Shown here: positions 15,976-29,975 of the stretch, piece after piece
Position numbering within the stretch: position 1 is the first letter of the stretch
How the letters are laid out: every line of letters starts with the position of its first letter
Origin: Arthrobacter sp. FW305-BF8
GTDB taxonomy: Bacteria > Actinomycetota > Actinomycetes > Actinomycetales > Micrococcaceae
Direction: 5' to 3'
Assembly: GCF_021789315.1 (NCBI RefSeq)
Contig: NZ_CP084561.1
Coordinates: 868,001 to 932,000 of the forward strand
DNA length: 64,000 nucleotides
Made by a program: the position numbers and the translations under genes
The notes under the pieces: generated by a model
Told to the model about the DNA's origin: nothing
The model's input: only the letters and a program-made list of their open reading frames with translations
Database searches by the model: none

Positions 15976-17772
15976 GTGAGTTTCAGTCCGCAGGGCTCCA
16001 CCCAACACTTCACCCCCAAGAGCACATTTGAGCTCAATGCACCGGGTTTGCAGCATGATCCGCTGTGGTACCGGAAAGCGGTGTTCTATGAAGTGCTGGT
16101 CCGGGGCTTTGCGGACGCCAACGGCGACGGTTCCGGTGACTTCCACGGGCTGATCGAGAAGCTGGACTACCTGCAGTGGCTGGGCGTGGACTGCCTGTGG
16201 CTGCCACCGTTCTTCCAGTCACCCCTGCGGGACGGCGGGTATGACATCTCGGACTACAACTCCGTCCTGGACGAGTTCGGCACCATCAGCGACTTCAAGC
16301 GGCTGGTTGCCGAGGCGCATGCACGAGGCGTCCGGGTCATCATCGATCTCCCGCTGAACCACACCTCGGACCAGCACCCCTGGTTCCAGGAGTCCAGGAA
16401 GGACCCCGAAGGTCCCTTCGGCGACTTCTACGTGTGGAGCGACACGGACGAGAAATACCAGGACGCGCGCATCATCTTCGTGGACACGGAGGAATCCAAC
16501 TGGACCTTCGACCCCATCCGGCGGCAGTTCTTCTGGCACCGGTTCTTCAGCCACCAGCCCGACCTGAACTTCGAGAACCCGAAGGTCATCGACGCCGTGT
16601 TCGACGTCGTGCGGTTCTGGCTGGACCAGGGGATCGACGGGTTCCGGGCGGACGCCATCCCGTACCTGTTCGAAGAGGAGGGGACGAACTGCGAAAACCT
16701 GCCGGCCACGCACGAGTTCCTGCGCAAGCTGCGGAAGATGGTGGACGAGAGCTACCCCGGCCGGGTCATCATCGCCGAGGCCAACCAGCCGCCCAACGAG
16801 GTTGTGGAGTACTTCGGAACCGAGGAGGAACCGGAATGCCACATGGCCTTCCATTTCCCGATCATGCCGCGGCTCTACTACGCGCTGCGTGACCAGAAGG
16901 CCGCCCCCATCATCGAGACGATGCACGACACCCCGGCCATCCCGGAAGGTGCGCAGTGGGGAACATTCCTGCGCAACCACGACGAACTGACGCTGGAAAT
17001 GGTCACCGCCGATGAGCGGGCAGCCATGCTCGGCTGGTACGCGCCGGATCCGCGCATGCGGGCCAACATCGGCATCCGGCGCAGGCTGGCGCCGCTGCTG
17101 GACAACTCCAGGGCGGAAATCGAGCTCATCAACGCCCTGTTGCTGTCCCTGCCGGGCAGCCCGTTCCTGTACTACGGGGACGAGATCGGGATGGGCGACA
17201 ACATCTGGCTCGAGGACCGTGACGCCGTCCGCACCCCCATGCAGTGGAACCCCGACCGCAACGCCGGGTTCTCCAACGCCGATCCCGGCAAGCTGTACCT
17301 CCCCGTGATCCAGTCGCTGGTCTACAACTACGCCATGGCGAACGTGGAGGCCGAGGCCGCCCATTCCGGATCGCTGCTGCGATGGACCCGGCAGATCCTC
17401 AGCGTCCGGAAGAACCACCCGGCGTTCGGGCTCGGGGCGTTCAAGCATGTGGAGGCCGACCACGAGGTGGTGCTGGCCTACCTCCGCGAACTGCCCGAGG
17501 GCAACGCAGCGGGAGAGCCGGCCGAATCCATCCTGTGCGTCTTCAACCTTTCCCAGCACCCGGTGTCCTCCACCCTGAGGCTTCCGGACTTTTCCGGCCG
17601 GGGCCTGCGGGACGTCTTCGGAGGCCAGCCGTTCCCCGGCATCAGCGACGACGGCCAGCTGACGCTGACGCTGGGCAGCCATGACTTCTTCTGGCTGCGC
17701 GTGCGGGCCACTGCTTCCAACCCCGCTTCACCCTTTACGCAAGCGATGCCGATACTGTCGATTGAGGGATGA
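15976..17772 (+). CDS. treS: Maltose alpha-D-glucosyltransferase / trehalose synthase
   Basis: A 598-residue GH13_16 enzyme interconverting trehalose and maltose. Motifs in order: FYEVLVRGFADANGDGSGD, IDLPLNHTS, nucleophile D226 (GFRADAIPYL), E268 (IAEANQ) and D336 (RNHDELT), then FLYYGDEIGMGDN. No maltokinase domain is fused to it, unlike many actinobacterial TreS proteins; that domain is instead joined to GlgB downstream. GGAGG at the end of glgE serves the GTG at 15976. The stop TGA at 17770-17772 is one base from the next ATG. TreS channels trehalose, made by OtsAB encoded 22 kb away, into the GlgE route. Confidence 0.95.
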   Translation: MSFSPQGSTQHFTPKSTFELNAPGLQHDPLWYRKAVFYEVLVRGFADANGDGSGDFHGLIEKLDYLQWLGVDCLWLPPFFQSPLRDGGYDISDYNSVLDEFGTISDFKRLVAEAHARGVRVIIDLPLNHTSDQHPWFQESRKDPEGPFGDFYVWSDTDEKYQDARIIFVDTEESNWTFDPIRRQFFWHRFFSHQPDLNFENPKVIDAVFDVVRFWLDQGIDGFRADAIPYLFEEEGTNCENLPATHEFLRKLRKMVDESYPGRVIIAEANQPPNEVVEYFGTEEEPECHMAFHFPIMPRLYYALRDQKAAPIIETMHDTPAIPEGAQWGTFLRNHDELTLEMVTADERAAMLGWYAPDPRMRANIGIRRRLAPLLDNSRAEIELINALLLSLPGSPFLYYGDEIGMGDNIWLEDRDAVRTPMQWNPDRNAGFSNADPGKLYLPVIQSLVYNYAMANVEAEAAHSGSLLRWTRQILSVRKNHPAFGLGAFKHVEADHEVVLAYLRELPEGNAAGEPAESILCVFNLSQHPVSSTLRLPDFSGRGLRDVFGGQPFPGISDDGQLTLTLGSHDFFWLRVRATASNPASPFTQAMPILSIEG

Positions 17773-17773
17773 G

Positions 17774-20700
17774 ATGATCCAAACAACACTGACACCCACA
17801 CTCGAACACCTGCTCCGCGACTGGCTTCCGGCCCAGAGGTGGTTCCCCGTGAAGTCCCCGGACTTCACCCTGGCGCCGGTGGGCGGCCTGGTCCTGGACG
17901 ACCCCACCGGCCAGGCCGGCCTGGAGGTGTTCCTCGCCTCCGTCGAGTCCAAAACGTCCGACGGCGTCTCCCGCACCGACGTCGTCCAGATCCCGCTCAG
18001 CTACCGCAGCCAGCCGCTGCCGGGCGCCGAACGGGCCCTGATCGGCGAAAGCGACGACCCCGAGCTGGGGCACCGCTGGGTCTACGACGCCGTCCACGAC
18101 CCCGCCTTCATTGCCGCATGGCTGGATCTGATCCGGACGGAGGAAGCCGCCGGCACCGCCAGCGGCCACCTTTCCGGGGGCGGCCAGCCGCTGCCGCAGG
18201 CTTCCGGGACGGTCCGTGTCCTGTCCGGCGAACAGTCCAACACCTCGGTGATAGTGGACGACGGCGACTCCGCCGCCATCGTGAAGTTCTTCCGCGTGCT
18301 TTCGGCCGGGCGGAACCCGGAGGTGGAGGTCGGCGCCGCACTGTCCGCGGCCCGCACCCCGGAGGTCCCCGCCACGCTGGGCTGGGTCACCGGCGAATGG
18401 TACCCGCAGGGCCTACTTCGCCAGGATGAGACCGCTTCGGGCGGCCCTGCCCAGGGCGAACTCGCAGTGGCCCACGAATTCCTGGCCGGCGGCCGGGACG
18501 CGTGGCGCCTCGCCGTTGACGCGGCGGCCGGGGGAGTGGACTTTACGGCCGAGGCGTATGCCCTTGGCCATGCAACCGCCACTGTCCACCGCCGGCTGGC
18601 CGAAACACTGGGTGTTTCGGCCGAAACGGTTCCGGGCGGGGAAATAGCCCCCGGAGTAGCCCAGCGCGTGCGTCAGATGTGGGCGGAGGCGGGACCCGCC
18701 GTCGGGCCTTACGAAGAAGGGCTGGAAAGCCTGCTCAGCCGGCTGGAAGGAACCCCCGCGGGAGCGCTTCAGCGCATCCACGGCGATTTGCACCTGGGCC
18801 AGATCCTCCAGGTTCCCGGCGGCGAAGGCGGCCATGACCGGTGGGCCATCCTCGACTTCGAAGGGGAGCCGCTCCGGCCAATCTCCGAGCGTAACTTCCC
18901 CGACGCCCCGCTCCGGGACGTGACGGGCATGCTGCGCTCCTTCGACTACGCGGCGGGCGCCGCCGAACGGGAACAGCCGGGCGTCCGTGTCCCGGACTCC
19001 TGGGTGGACGACTGCACCGAGGCCTTCCTGGCAGGCTACGCGGAAGTAACTCCCGGAACGGTGGACCGCAATTCGCCGCTCTTTGTGGCATTGTGGCTGG
19101 ACAAGGCGCTCTACGAAGTCGTGTACGAGTTGCGCAACCGGCCGGGCTGGCTGGCCATTCCGGTGAATGCGGCCAGGCGGCTCCTCAGCACTAAAAGCTC
19201 CGGCGAACCGGCCGGAGCAGCAGCGGAAGGTAATAACATGACAGGCTCTGCACACACCGACAGCCCCCACGCACCGTTGCACGTGGACGCGCACACGCTC
19301 TCACGCGTCGCGGCCGGTGAACACCACGCCCCGCACTCGGTGCTTGGTGCCCATTTGGACGACTACGGTCACGTGACCATCCGCACCGTCAAGCACCTCG
19401 CGGAGGCGGTCAACGTGGTGACCCAGGCCGGAACAGTGCCCATGACCCACGAGGCCGAGGGCGTCTGGGTGGCGGTGCTCGAGCCGCTGCAGCACGGCCA
19501 CGTGCCGGACTACCGCCTTGAAGTGACGTACGAGGGCGCCCAGCCGGTGACCACGGACGATCCGTACCGCTACCTTCCCACCGTGGGCGAAGTGGACCTG
19601 CACCTGATCGGCGAAGGACGCCACGAAAAGCTCTGGACCGTGCTGGGCGCGCACGTGCAGCACTACAAGTCCTCGATGGGCGACATCAACGGCGTGTCCT
19701 TTGCCGTGTGGGCCCCCAACGCCGAAGCGGTCCGGGTCAAGGGCGATTTCAACGCCTGGGACGGGCGGGAAAACTCGCTGCGCTCCCTCGGCTCCTCGGG
19801 CGTCTGGGAACTGTTCATCCCGGGTGTCCCGGCCGGCGCCTGCTACAAGTACGAAATCAAAACCAAGGGCGGCTACTGGGTAGAGAAGGCCGACCCGCTG
19901 GCCTTCGGCACCGAGGTTCCGCCGCTCACGGCGTCGAGGGTTGTCGAGTCCCACTACCGGTTCCAGGACGCGGATTGGATGAAGGAACGGGCCGCCCGGG
20001 ATCCGCACAACTCGCCCATGAGCGTCTACGAGGTCCACCTCGGATCCTGGCGCCTGGGCCTGAACTACCGTGAGCTGGCCAAGGAACTCGTCGAGTACGT
20101 CAAGTGGCTTGGCTTCAGCCATGTGGAGTTCATGCCCGTGGCGGAGCACCCCTTCGGCGGCTCCTGGGGCTACCAGGTCACCTCCTACTACGCGCCCACG
20201 TCGCGTTTCGGTCATCCTGATGAGTTCCGGTTCCTCGTGGACTCGCTCCACCAGGCAGGCATTGGCGTGATCCTGGACTGGGTGCCGGCGCACTTCCCGA
20301 AGGACAACTGGGCCCTGGCGCAGTTTGACGGGCAGCCGCTCTACGAACACGCTGACCCGAACCTTGGCGAGCACCCGGACTGGGGCACCCTCATCTTCGA
20401 CTTCGGCCGTACCGAGGTCCGGAACTTCCTCGTGGCCAACGCGCTGTACTGGCTCGAGGAGTTCCACATTGACGGCCTGCGCGTGGACGCGGTCGCGTCC
20501 ATGCTGTACCTGGACTACTCGCGGGAAGACGGCCAGTGGCAGCCCAACCGGTTCGGCGGCCGCGAAAACCTGGAGGCCATCTCGTTCCTCCAGGAGACCA
20601 ATGCCACGGTGTACAAGACCCACCCCGGCGCCGTGATGATCGCGGAGGAATCCACTGCCTTCCCGGGCGTCACCGCGCCCACCAGCCAGGGGGGCCTCGG

Positions 20701-21643
20701 CTTCGGCCTCAAGTGGAACATGGGCTGGATGCACGACTCACTCAAGTACACCTCTGAAGATCCGGTCAACCGGAAGTGGCACCACGGGACGGTCACGTTC
20801 TCCCTGGTATACGCCTTCACCGAGAACTTCCTGCTGCCCATCAGCCACGATGAGGTAGTCCACGGCAAGGGGTCCATGCTCCGCAAGATGCCGGGCGACC
20901 GCTGGCAGCAGCTGGCCAACCTCCGCGCCTTCCTCGGCTACCAGTGGGCACACCCGGGCAAGCAGCTGATCTTCATGGGCACGGAATTCGGCCAGGAAGC
21001 CGAGTGGTCCGAACAGCACGGCCTTGACTGGTGGCTCGCCGACATCCCGGCCCATAAGGGCATTCAGCTGCTGCTCAAGGAGCTGAACGAGCTCTACAGG
21101 TCCACGCCGGCACTGTACTCCCGGGACAACGAGCCCGGCGGGTTCCAGTGGATCAACGGGGCTGACGCCGACCGCAACGTCCTGACCTTCGTCCGGTGGG
21201 ACACCGAGGGCAACCCGCTGGTGTGTGCCGTCAACTTCTCCGGCGGCCCGCACAAGGAGTTCGCCCTGGGCGTGCCCTCGACCGGAGCTTGGACCGAGGT
21301 CCTGAACACAGACTCCGAGGACTACGGCGGATCGGGTGTCCTCAACGGCGGAACGCTGACCGCTGAGGACGAGGGCATCGACGGCCAGCCGGCGACTCTA
21401 ACGGTTACGTTGCCGCCGCTGGGCGCCGCGTACTTCAAGCCGGCTGAGTCCAGCGTGATCACCACGGCGGCCGCGGCCAAGGCCAAAGTTACCGACGCTG
21501 ACTCCGTCTTTGCCGGGCCCACGGCAGCTGAAATTCGGGCTGCTGAGACTCGGTCTGCTGAACCGAACAGTGCTGCGCCGAAGGGTGCTGCACCGAAGGG
21601 CGGCACGGGAAAGGCGGCTCTGCCCGGCGGGCCCCGCGCCTGA
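17774..21643 (+). CDS. glgB: Maltokinase (Pep2/Mak) - glycogen branching enzyme (GlgB) fusion
   Basis: A 1289-residue two-enzyme fusion. Residues 1 to about 480 are a maltokinase making maltose-1-phosphate from maltose and ATP: N-terminal cap (RDWLPAQRWFPVKS) and an aminoglycoside-phosphotransferase-like fold with D338 in HGDLHLGQ and D361 in LDFEGEP. Residues 489-1289 are GlgB: N1 and CBM48 domains, barrel with D905 (GLRVDAVASM), IAEESTAFPG near 958 and D1026 (SHDEVVHGKGS), then a C-terminal beta domain. The last 55 residues are a low-complexity Ala/Lys/Thr tail. Start ATG 17774, one base after the treS stop. The junction retains GGAAGG (19225-19230) and an in-frame ATG (19238), the likely ancestral glgB start. 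Confidence 0.92.
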   Translation: MIQTTLTPTLEHLLRDWLPAQRWFPVKSPDFTLAPVGGLVLDDPTGQAGLEVFLASVESKTSDGVSRTDVVQIPLSYRSQPLPGAERALIGESDDPELGHRWVYDAVHDPAFIAAWLDLIRTEEAAGTASGHLSGGGQPLPQASGTVRVLSGEQSNTSVIVDDGDSAAIVKFFRVLSAGRNPEVEVGAALSAARTPEVPATLGWVTGEWYPQGLLRQDETASGGPAQGELAVAHEFLAGGRDAWRLAVDAAAGGVDFTAEAYALGHATATVHRRLAETLGVSAETVPGGEIAPGVAQRVRQMWAEAGPAVGPYEEGLESLLSRLEGTPAGALQRIHGDLHLGQILQVPGGEGGHDRWAILDFEGEPLRPISERNFPDAPLRDVTGMLRSFDYAAGAAEREQPGVRVPDSWVDDCTEAFLAGYAEVTPGTVDRNSPLFVALWLDKALYEVVYELRNRPGWLAIPVNAARRLLSTKSSGEPAGAAAEGNNMTGSAHTDSPHAPLHVDAHTLSRVAAGEHHAPHSVLGAHLDDYGHVTIRTVKHLAEAVNVVTQAGTVPMTHEAEGVWVAVLEPLQHGHVPDYRLEVTYEGAQPVTTDDPYRYLPTVGEVDLHLIGEGRHEKLWTVLGAHVQHYKSSMGDINGVSFAVWAPNAEAVRVKGDFNAWDGRENSLRSLGSSGVWELFIPGVPAGACYKYEIKTKGGYWVEKADPLAFGTEVPPLTASRVVESHYRFQDADWMKERAARDPHNSPMSVYEVHLGSWRLGLNYRELAKELVEYVKWLGFSHVEFMPVAEHPFGGSWGYQVTSYYAPTSRFGHPDEFRFLVDSLHQAGIGVILDWVPAHFPKDNWALAQFDGQPLYEHADPNLGEHPDWGTLIFDFGRTEVRNFLVANALYWLEEFHIDGLRVDAVASMLYLDYSREDGQWQPNRFGGRENLEAISFLQETNATVYKTHPGAVMIAEESTAFPGVTAPTSQGGLGFGLKWNMGWMHDSLKYTSEDPVNRKWHHGTVTFSLVYAFTENFLLPISHDEVVHGKGSMLRKMPGDRWQQLANLRAFLGYQWAHPGKQLIFMGTEFGQEAEWSEQHGLDWWLADIPAHKGIQLLLKELNELYRSTPALYSRDNEPGGFQWINGADADRNVLTFVRWDTEGNPLVCAVNFSGGPHKEFALGVPSTGAWTEVLNTDSEDYGGSGVLNGGTLTAEDEGIDGQPATLTVTLPPLGAAYFKPAESSVITTAAAAKAKVTDADSVFAGPTAAEIRAAETRSAEPNSAAPKGAAPKGGTGKAALPGGPRA
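19225..19240 (+). promoter_or_regulatory. Internal ribosome binding site and ATG at the Mak-GlgB junction
   Basis: GGAAGG at 19225-19230, seven bases, then ATG at 19238-19240 in the reading frame of the fusion. Initiation here would give an 801-residue stand-alone GlgB. Out of frame, the spacer reads TAATAA, which looks like the former end of a separate maltokinase gene. Confidence 0.55.
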
Positions 21644-21752
21644 GTCGCGCCGTACCGCCAGGAACGCCCCGGTAAGTCCTGGCGGACCGCCGGTCTAAGA
21701 CCCGGCGGCGGCCGGCCACCCGGGTAGTTGTTTCCCAGTGGTTGTTTCTCTG

Positions 21753-21794
21753 GGAGGAGGGTCCGGAATCCCGCGGGATTCCGGGCCCTCCTCC
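21753..21794. terminator. Long hairpin separating glgB from the rrn operon
   Basis: A 20-bp stem with one G-T position around a two-base loop, centred at 21773-21774. It is very stable but is not followed by a T-run, so termination is likely by position only; it lies just upstream of the rrn promoter. Confidence 0.6.
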
Positions 21795-21811
21795 GCGTTG
21801 CCCCGGTGCAG

Positions 21812-21840
21812 TTGGCATTCCGCCAAGGTAGTGGTAGAGT
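21812..21840 (+). promoter_or_regulatory. rrn operon promoter
   Basis: TTGGCA (21812-21817) and TAGAGT (21835-21840) are separated by exactly 17 bases, about 340 bases before the mature 16S end. This is the best sigma-A-type promoter in the leader; rRNA promoters of this kind are CarD-responsive in mycobacteria. Confidence 0.7.
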
Positions 21841-22005
21841 TTATTTCCGCGCCGCTCCCCGGAGCGAGTCGGCAAGGTGATCCGGAAGCCAACAGGCTGG
21901 GCCGGATGGAAACCGCCGATTTGACTCGGATGAAGCGAGCGGGTAAGTTTGAAAAGTTGCTCCGGAGCGATCCTGAACGTTGGTTTGGGTGGTGCCGGGT
22001 GTGTC

Positions 22006-22036
22006 TGTTGTTTGAGAACTCAATAGTGTGCCAAGT
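22006..22036 (+). promoter_or_regulatory. rrn antitermination-like element and 16S processing stem, 5' arm
   Basis: TGTTGTTTGAGAACT (22006-22020) recurs identically before 23S at 24090-24104, as expected for a boxA/boxC-type signal. CAATAGTGTGCCAA (22021-22034) pairs with TTGGCACACTGTTG at 23932-23945 in the spacer, forming the stem cut by RNase III around pre-16S. Confidence 0.65.
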
Positions 22037-22182
22037 TTGTTGATACCGATTTTTTATGAATTGGTTGATTGTGCCGGACTGCCCACCCCCGTGGTGTGGT
22101 CTGGTGTTTTTAGCTGGTTTCAAATTTTGTGCAGCCTGGTTTCCGCGTTATTTCCGTGGTTCCTGGTTGTGTCTGTTTTACT

Positions 22183-27381
<5,199 letters not shown>

Positions 27382-27592
27382 ACACACCACCCCCGCAAAC
27401 GGATTCAAAAGCGTTTGCACCCATGGGGGCGGTACAAAGAAACAAGACTGCTTGCGTCCACTATGTGGTTCCCAACCAACAAACCCGCCACCGGGCTTTG
27501 GTTCAGGAACCAACCAATAACTGAATACAACACCACAGTTGTAACACCACAAGATTTCCCACCCCCAGGAACACCGGGGGACGGGACACAGG
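27382..27592 (+). other. 23S-5S spacer with 23S processing stem, 3' arm
   Basis: A 211-base spacer. Bases 27449-27470 are the complement of 24101-24122. The rest is A/C-rich with no tRNA or gene. Confidence 0.7.
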
Positions 27593-27711
27593 GTTACGGC
27601 GGTCATAGCGTGGGGGAAACGCCCGGTCCCATTCCGAACCCGGAAGCTAAGACCCACAGCGCCGATGGTACTGCACCCGGGAGGGTGTGGGAGAGTAGGT
27701 CACCGCCGGAC
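27593..27711 (+). rRNA. 5S ribosomal RNA
   Basis: About 119 bases. The ends GTTACGGCGGTC and the terminal CACCGCCGGAC pair as helix I, with the conserved internal CCCATTCCGAACCCGGAAG loop and GGGAGAGTAGGTC. It is the last gene of the rrn operon. Confidence 0.95.
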
Positions 27712-27720
27712 ACTATTTAC

Positions 27721-27762
27721 GGCTCAGGCCCCGACAACGAAACGTCGGGGCCTGAGCCTTTT
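27721..27762 (+). terminator. rrn operon terminator
   Basis: A 15-bp perfect stem (GGCTCAGGCCCCGAC, 27721-27735, with 27744-27758) and an eight-base loop, followed by TTTT. It starts ten bases after 5S. Confidence 0.95.
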
Positions 27763-27841
27763 AACCCACATGTAATCCAACCCGGGGCCACCCACAAACC
27801 CGGGCCCTGGTTTCGACAGGCCCACCCGACGCCCCTCCCCA

Positions 27842-27974
27842 AACCCTCCCTCACCTCCTGCAGGGTTTTCCCGGACGCGGCTTCACCTCCTGCAGGGTTT
27901 TCACCGACGCGTCCTCACCTCCTGCAGGGTTTTCGCCGACGCGGCCTCACCTCCCGCCGCTTTTCCCGGACGCT
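27842..27974 (+). repeat. 32-bp tandem repeats, locus B
   Basis: GACGC starts recur at 27874, 27906, 27938 and 27969 (spacings 32, 32, 31), and a partial earlier unit starts near 27842. Each unit has the CCTCACCTCCTGCAGGG core, which matches locus A (ACGCGTCCTCAGCTT then GCAGGG) at the same positions of the period. They lie between the rrn terminator and lysE and overlap the lysE promoter region at their right end. Confidence 0.75.
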
Positions 27975-27985
27975 CGAGCATCAGG

Positions 27986-27999
27986 GATAATCGTCACCA
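27986..27999 (+). promoter_or_regulatory. -10 box for a probable leaderless lysE-type transcript
   Basis: GATAAT (27986-27991), seven bases, then ATG at 27999; no ribosome binding site. Confidence 0.45.
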
Positions 28000-28640
28000 T
28001 GACCTTTGCTTCCCTCGCTGCCTTCGCTGGACTGTGCCTCATTCTGTCCCTTACGCCCGGTCCCGACACGTTCTTGGTGCTGCGTATCGCGTTAAACCGG
28101 CCCAGCGCAGGGATTGCGGCCGCGGCGGGTTCGGCAGTTGCCGCTATCGCGTGGGCGGCCCTCGTCGGCTTGGGACTCGCAGCGATCCTGGCGCAGTCCG
28201 CCGAGGTGTTCCGCTGGCTCAAGATCGCGGGGGGCCTCTATCTGCTTTACCTCGGCATTTCCTCGTTCCTGAAGACGCGGAAGGCTGCTAGGGACGGCAT
28301 GGAGAGCGGTAAAGAAGGAGGCGCGCTCCGGTACAGCAACCTGGCCGGCCTCGGCGCGGGGGCGCTGTCCACTCTGCTCAACCCCAAAGTTGGCCTCTTC
28401 TACCTGGCCGTCGTCCCGCAGTTCATCCCTCAGGGCGGCGACACCATGGGCACCGCGATGATCCTGGGCTCAGTGGAGGCGGTCATCGCATTCGCCTACC
28501 TGGCCGTCGTCGCGCTTATCGCTTACAAAGCGATGGGCTGGTTGCGACGCCCAAAGGTGAGCACCGGCGTCGAACGCGTCAGCAGCGGCATCATCGCCGC
28601 GTTGGGCGCCGGTGTTATCGCGTCCGGCGCGAGCAGCTAG
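27999..28640 (+). CDS. LysE/RhtB-family amino-acid exporter
   Basis: A 213-residue inner-membrane exporter with six predicted hydrophobic segments. The family N-terminal signature SLTPGPDTFLVLRIAL is clear, and the conserved NPKVGLFYLAVVPQFIP segment follows the basic loop at about 93-108. Members export amino acids such as lysine, threonine or homoserine; the substrate cannot be told from sequence. It stands alone between the rrn operon and an IS30-family insertion. Confidence 0.88.
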   Translation: MTFASLAAFAGLCLILSLTPGPDTFLVLRIALNRPSAGIAAAAGSAVAAIAWAALVGLGLAAILAQSAEVFRWLKIAGGLYLLYLGISSFLKTRKAARDGMESGKEGGALRYSNLAGLGAGALSTLLNPKVGLFYLAVVPQFIPQGGDTMGTAMILGSVEAVIAFAYLAVVALIAYKAMGWLRRPKVSTGVERVSSGIIAALGAGVIASGASS

Positions 28641-28680
28641 CCCCGCTACAGTAACGCGGTCCTCGAGCAGTCCGGCTTAG

Positions 28681-28703
28681 GCGACAGGATGTGAGGAAGG
28701 GTC
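28681..28703 (-). repeat. 32-bp family unit left of the IS30-type element
   Basis: This 23-base stretch is 21/23 identical to 29976-29998 on the other side of the insertion. On the minus strand its CTTCCTCACATCC core matches the locus B repeat core (GTCCTCACCTCC). Confidence 0.55.
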
Positions 28704-28710
28704 CACGGCA

Positions 28711-29962
28711 GGTTCTAGGTGTCGTTGCAACACCTGAGTGATTGGTGGTGTTGTGGGACGTTTTGGTCGGCCTGAGGTGTTGCGTGAGGTTGTGCGGGTG
28801 TTCTGGGAGGCGAGGTCTTCCGGGTTGTCCGATGAGGTGGCCGCGGAGGTTGCCGGGCTTTCCGCTACGGCGGCGCGAGGGATCGTCCGTCAGCATGGTG
28901 GGGTGGATCCTTCGATTGCGCCCCCGTGTGGGCGGTACCTGTCCTTTGATGAGCGTGAGTTGATCGCTGTGTGGCGCGCGGAAGGGTGCAGTGCGCGCGA
29001 GATCGGCCGTCGTCTGGGCCGGAGCCCGTCCACCATTAGCCGGGAGCTGGCCCGGAACGTCCGCAACGGGGGCCACCGCCCCTACCTGGCGTCCGCGGCC
29101 CAGAACCGGGCCCAGAAGCTGGCACGGCGGCCCAAGGCCCGGAAGCTGGCATCCAACGAGGCCCTGGCGCTCTACGTTGCCGGGATGCTGACGGCCCGTG
29201 AGCGGTTGTCTCCGGAGCAGATCAGTGTCCGGCTGCGGATCGATTTCCCTGATGATGAGAGCATGCGCATCAGCCCGGAGACGATCTATCAGTGCATTTA
29301 CATCCAGGGCCGCGGAGGGCTGAGAGCCGAGCTCTCCGCGGCCCTGCGGACCGGGCGTGCGGTGCGCCAACCAAACCGGCGGGCCGGGATGCGGAAGCCA
29401 CGGGTCCCGAAGGAGCTGCTGATCAGTGAGCGCCCGGCGGAGGCCGATGATCGGGCCGTTCCCGGACACTGGGAGGGCGACCTGGTCATCGGCACCCCCG
29501 GCACCGGGGCGATCGGAACGCTAGTGGAACGCAGCAGCCGCTTCGTGATGCTCCTGCACCTGCCCAACGGCCACACCGGCGAGCAGGTTCTGGCCGCCAT
29601 CCAGGAAACCCTGCCCATGCTGCCCGCCCACTTGCGCCGGTCCCTGACCTGGGACCAGGGCGCGGAGATGGTCGGAATCCATGACCGCGTCAAGGTCGCC
29701 ACCGGAGCGGATGTGTACTTTTGCGACCCTCACTCGCCCTGGCAGCGCGGCACGAACGAGAACACCAACGGGCTCTTGCGCCAGTACTTCCCCAAAGGGA
29801 TGGACCTGACCACCGTCACGCGTGAGGACCTCGACTACGCCGCCGCCGGGCTCAACGGCCGCCTACGCAAAACACTCGGCTGGAAAACCCCCGCACAAGC
29901 CCTCGAGCAAATTCTGGAAGAATCAGCAGCTTAGGACGCGTGTTGCAACGACCGCTGGAATC
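28711..29962 (+). mobile_element. IS30-family insertion sequence
   Basis: A transposase gene is bounded by inverted repeats. The perfect core GTCGTTGCAACAC is at 28721-28733 and inverted at 29940-29952. Outward the match continues imperfectly to about 28711 and 29962 (GG-TTC at the tips). Total length about 1.23-1.25 kb, normal for the family. No clear target duplication is visible, so the exact tips are uncertain. Confidence 0.8.
28738..29934 (+). CDS. IS30-family transposase
   Basis: A 398-residue transposase. The N-terminal part has two helix-turn-helix regions, the second the family-typical YLSFDERELIAVWRAEG with IGRRLGRSPSTISRELARN. The DDE catalytic core follows: D in HWEGDLVIG, D in TWDQGAEM and E in GTNENTNGLLRQYFPKG. 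The frame is intact, so the element may be active. GTG at 28738 lies five bases inside the left inverted repeat; GTG at 28753 is an alternative. No strong ribosome binding site precedes either. Confidence 0.92.
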   Translation: MIGGVVGRFGRPEVLREVVRVFWEARSSGLSDEVAAEVAGLSATAARGIVRQHGGVDPSIAPPCGRYLSFDERELIAVWRAEGCSAREIGRRLGRSPSTISRELARNVRNGGHRPYLASAAQNRAQKLARRPKARKLASNEALALYVAGMLTARERLSPEQISVRLRIDFPDDESMRISPETIYQCIYIQGRGGLRAELSAALRTGRAVRQPNRRAGMRKPRVPKELLISERPAEADDRAVPGHWEGDLVIGTPGTGAIGTLVERSSRFVMLLHLPNGHTGEQVLAAIQETLPMLPAHLRRSLTWDQGAEMVGIHDRVKVATGADVYFCDPHSPWQRGTNENTNGLLRQYFPKGMDLTTVTREDLDYAAAGLNGRLRKTLGWKTPAQALEQILEESAA

Positions 29963-29975
29963 CGCCCACGTTGAA

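Larger units (their letters stand above)
21644..22182 (+). promoter_or_regulatory. glgB-rrn intergenic region and rrn leader
   Basis: This 539-base region holds, in order, a 9-bp hairpin after glgB (21655-21663 with 21677-21685), a GC-rich bulged hairpin near 21688-21710, the long hairpin at 21753-21794, the rrn promoter at 21812-21840, an antitermination-like element at 22006-22030 and the 5' arm of the 16S processing stem at 22021-22034. No protein gene is seen. Confidence 0.7.

Noticed and set aside
13846..16146. A 766-codon minus-strand frame opposite glgE and treS
   Set aside because: It is the antisense of well-supported GH13 genes and its composition (Val/Gly/Arg/His rich) is that of a shadow frame.
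27842..27974. Locus B repeats as part of the rrn terminator
   Set aside because: The complete rrn terminator ends at 27762, 80 bases earlier, and the repeats have their own period.
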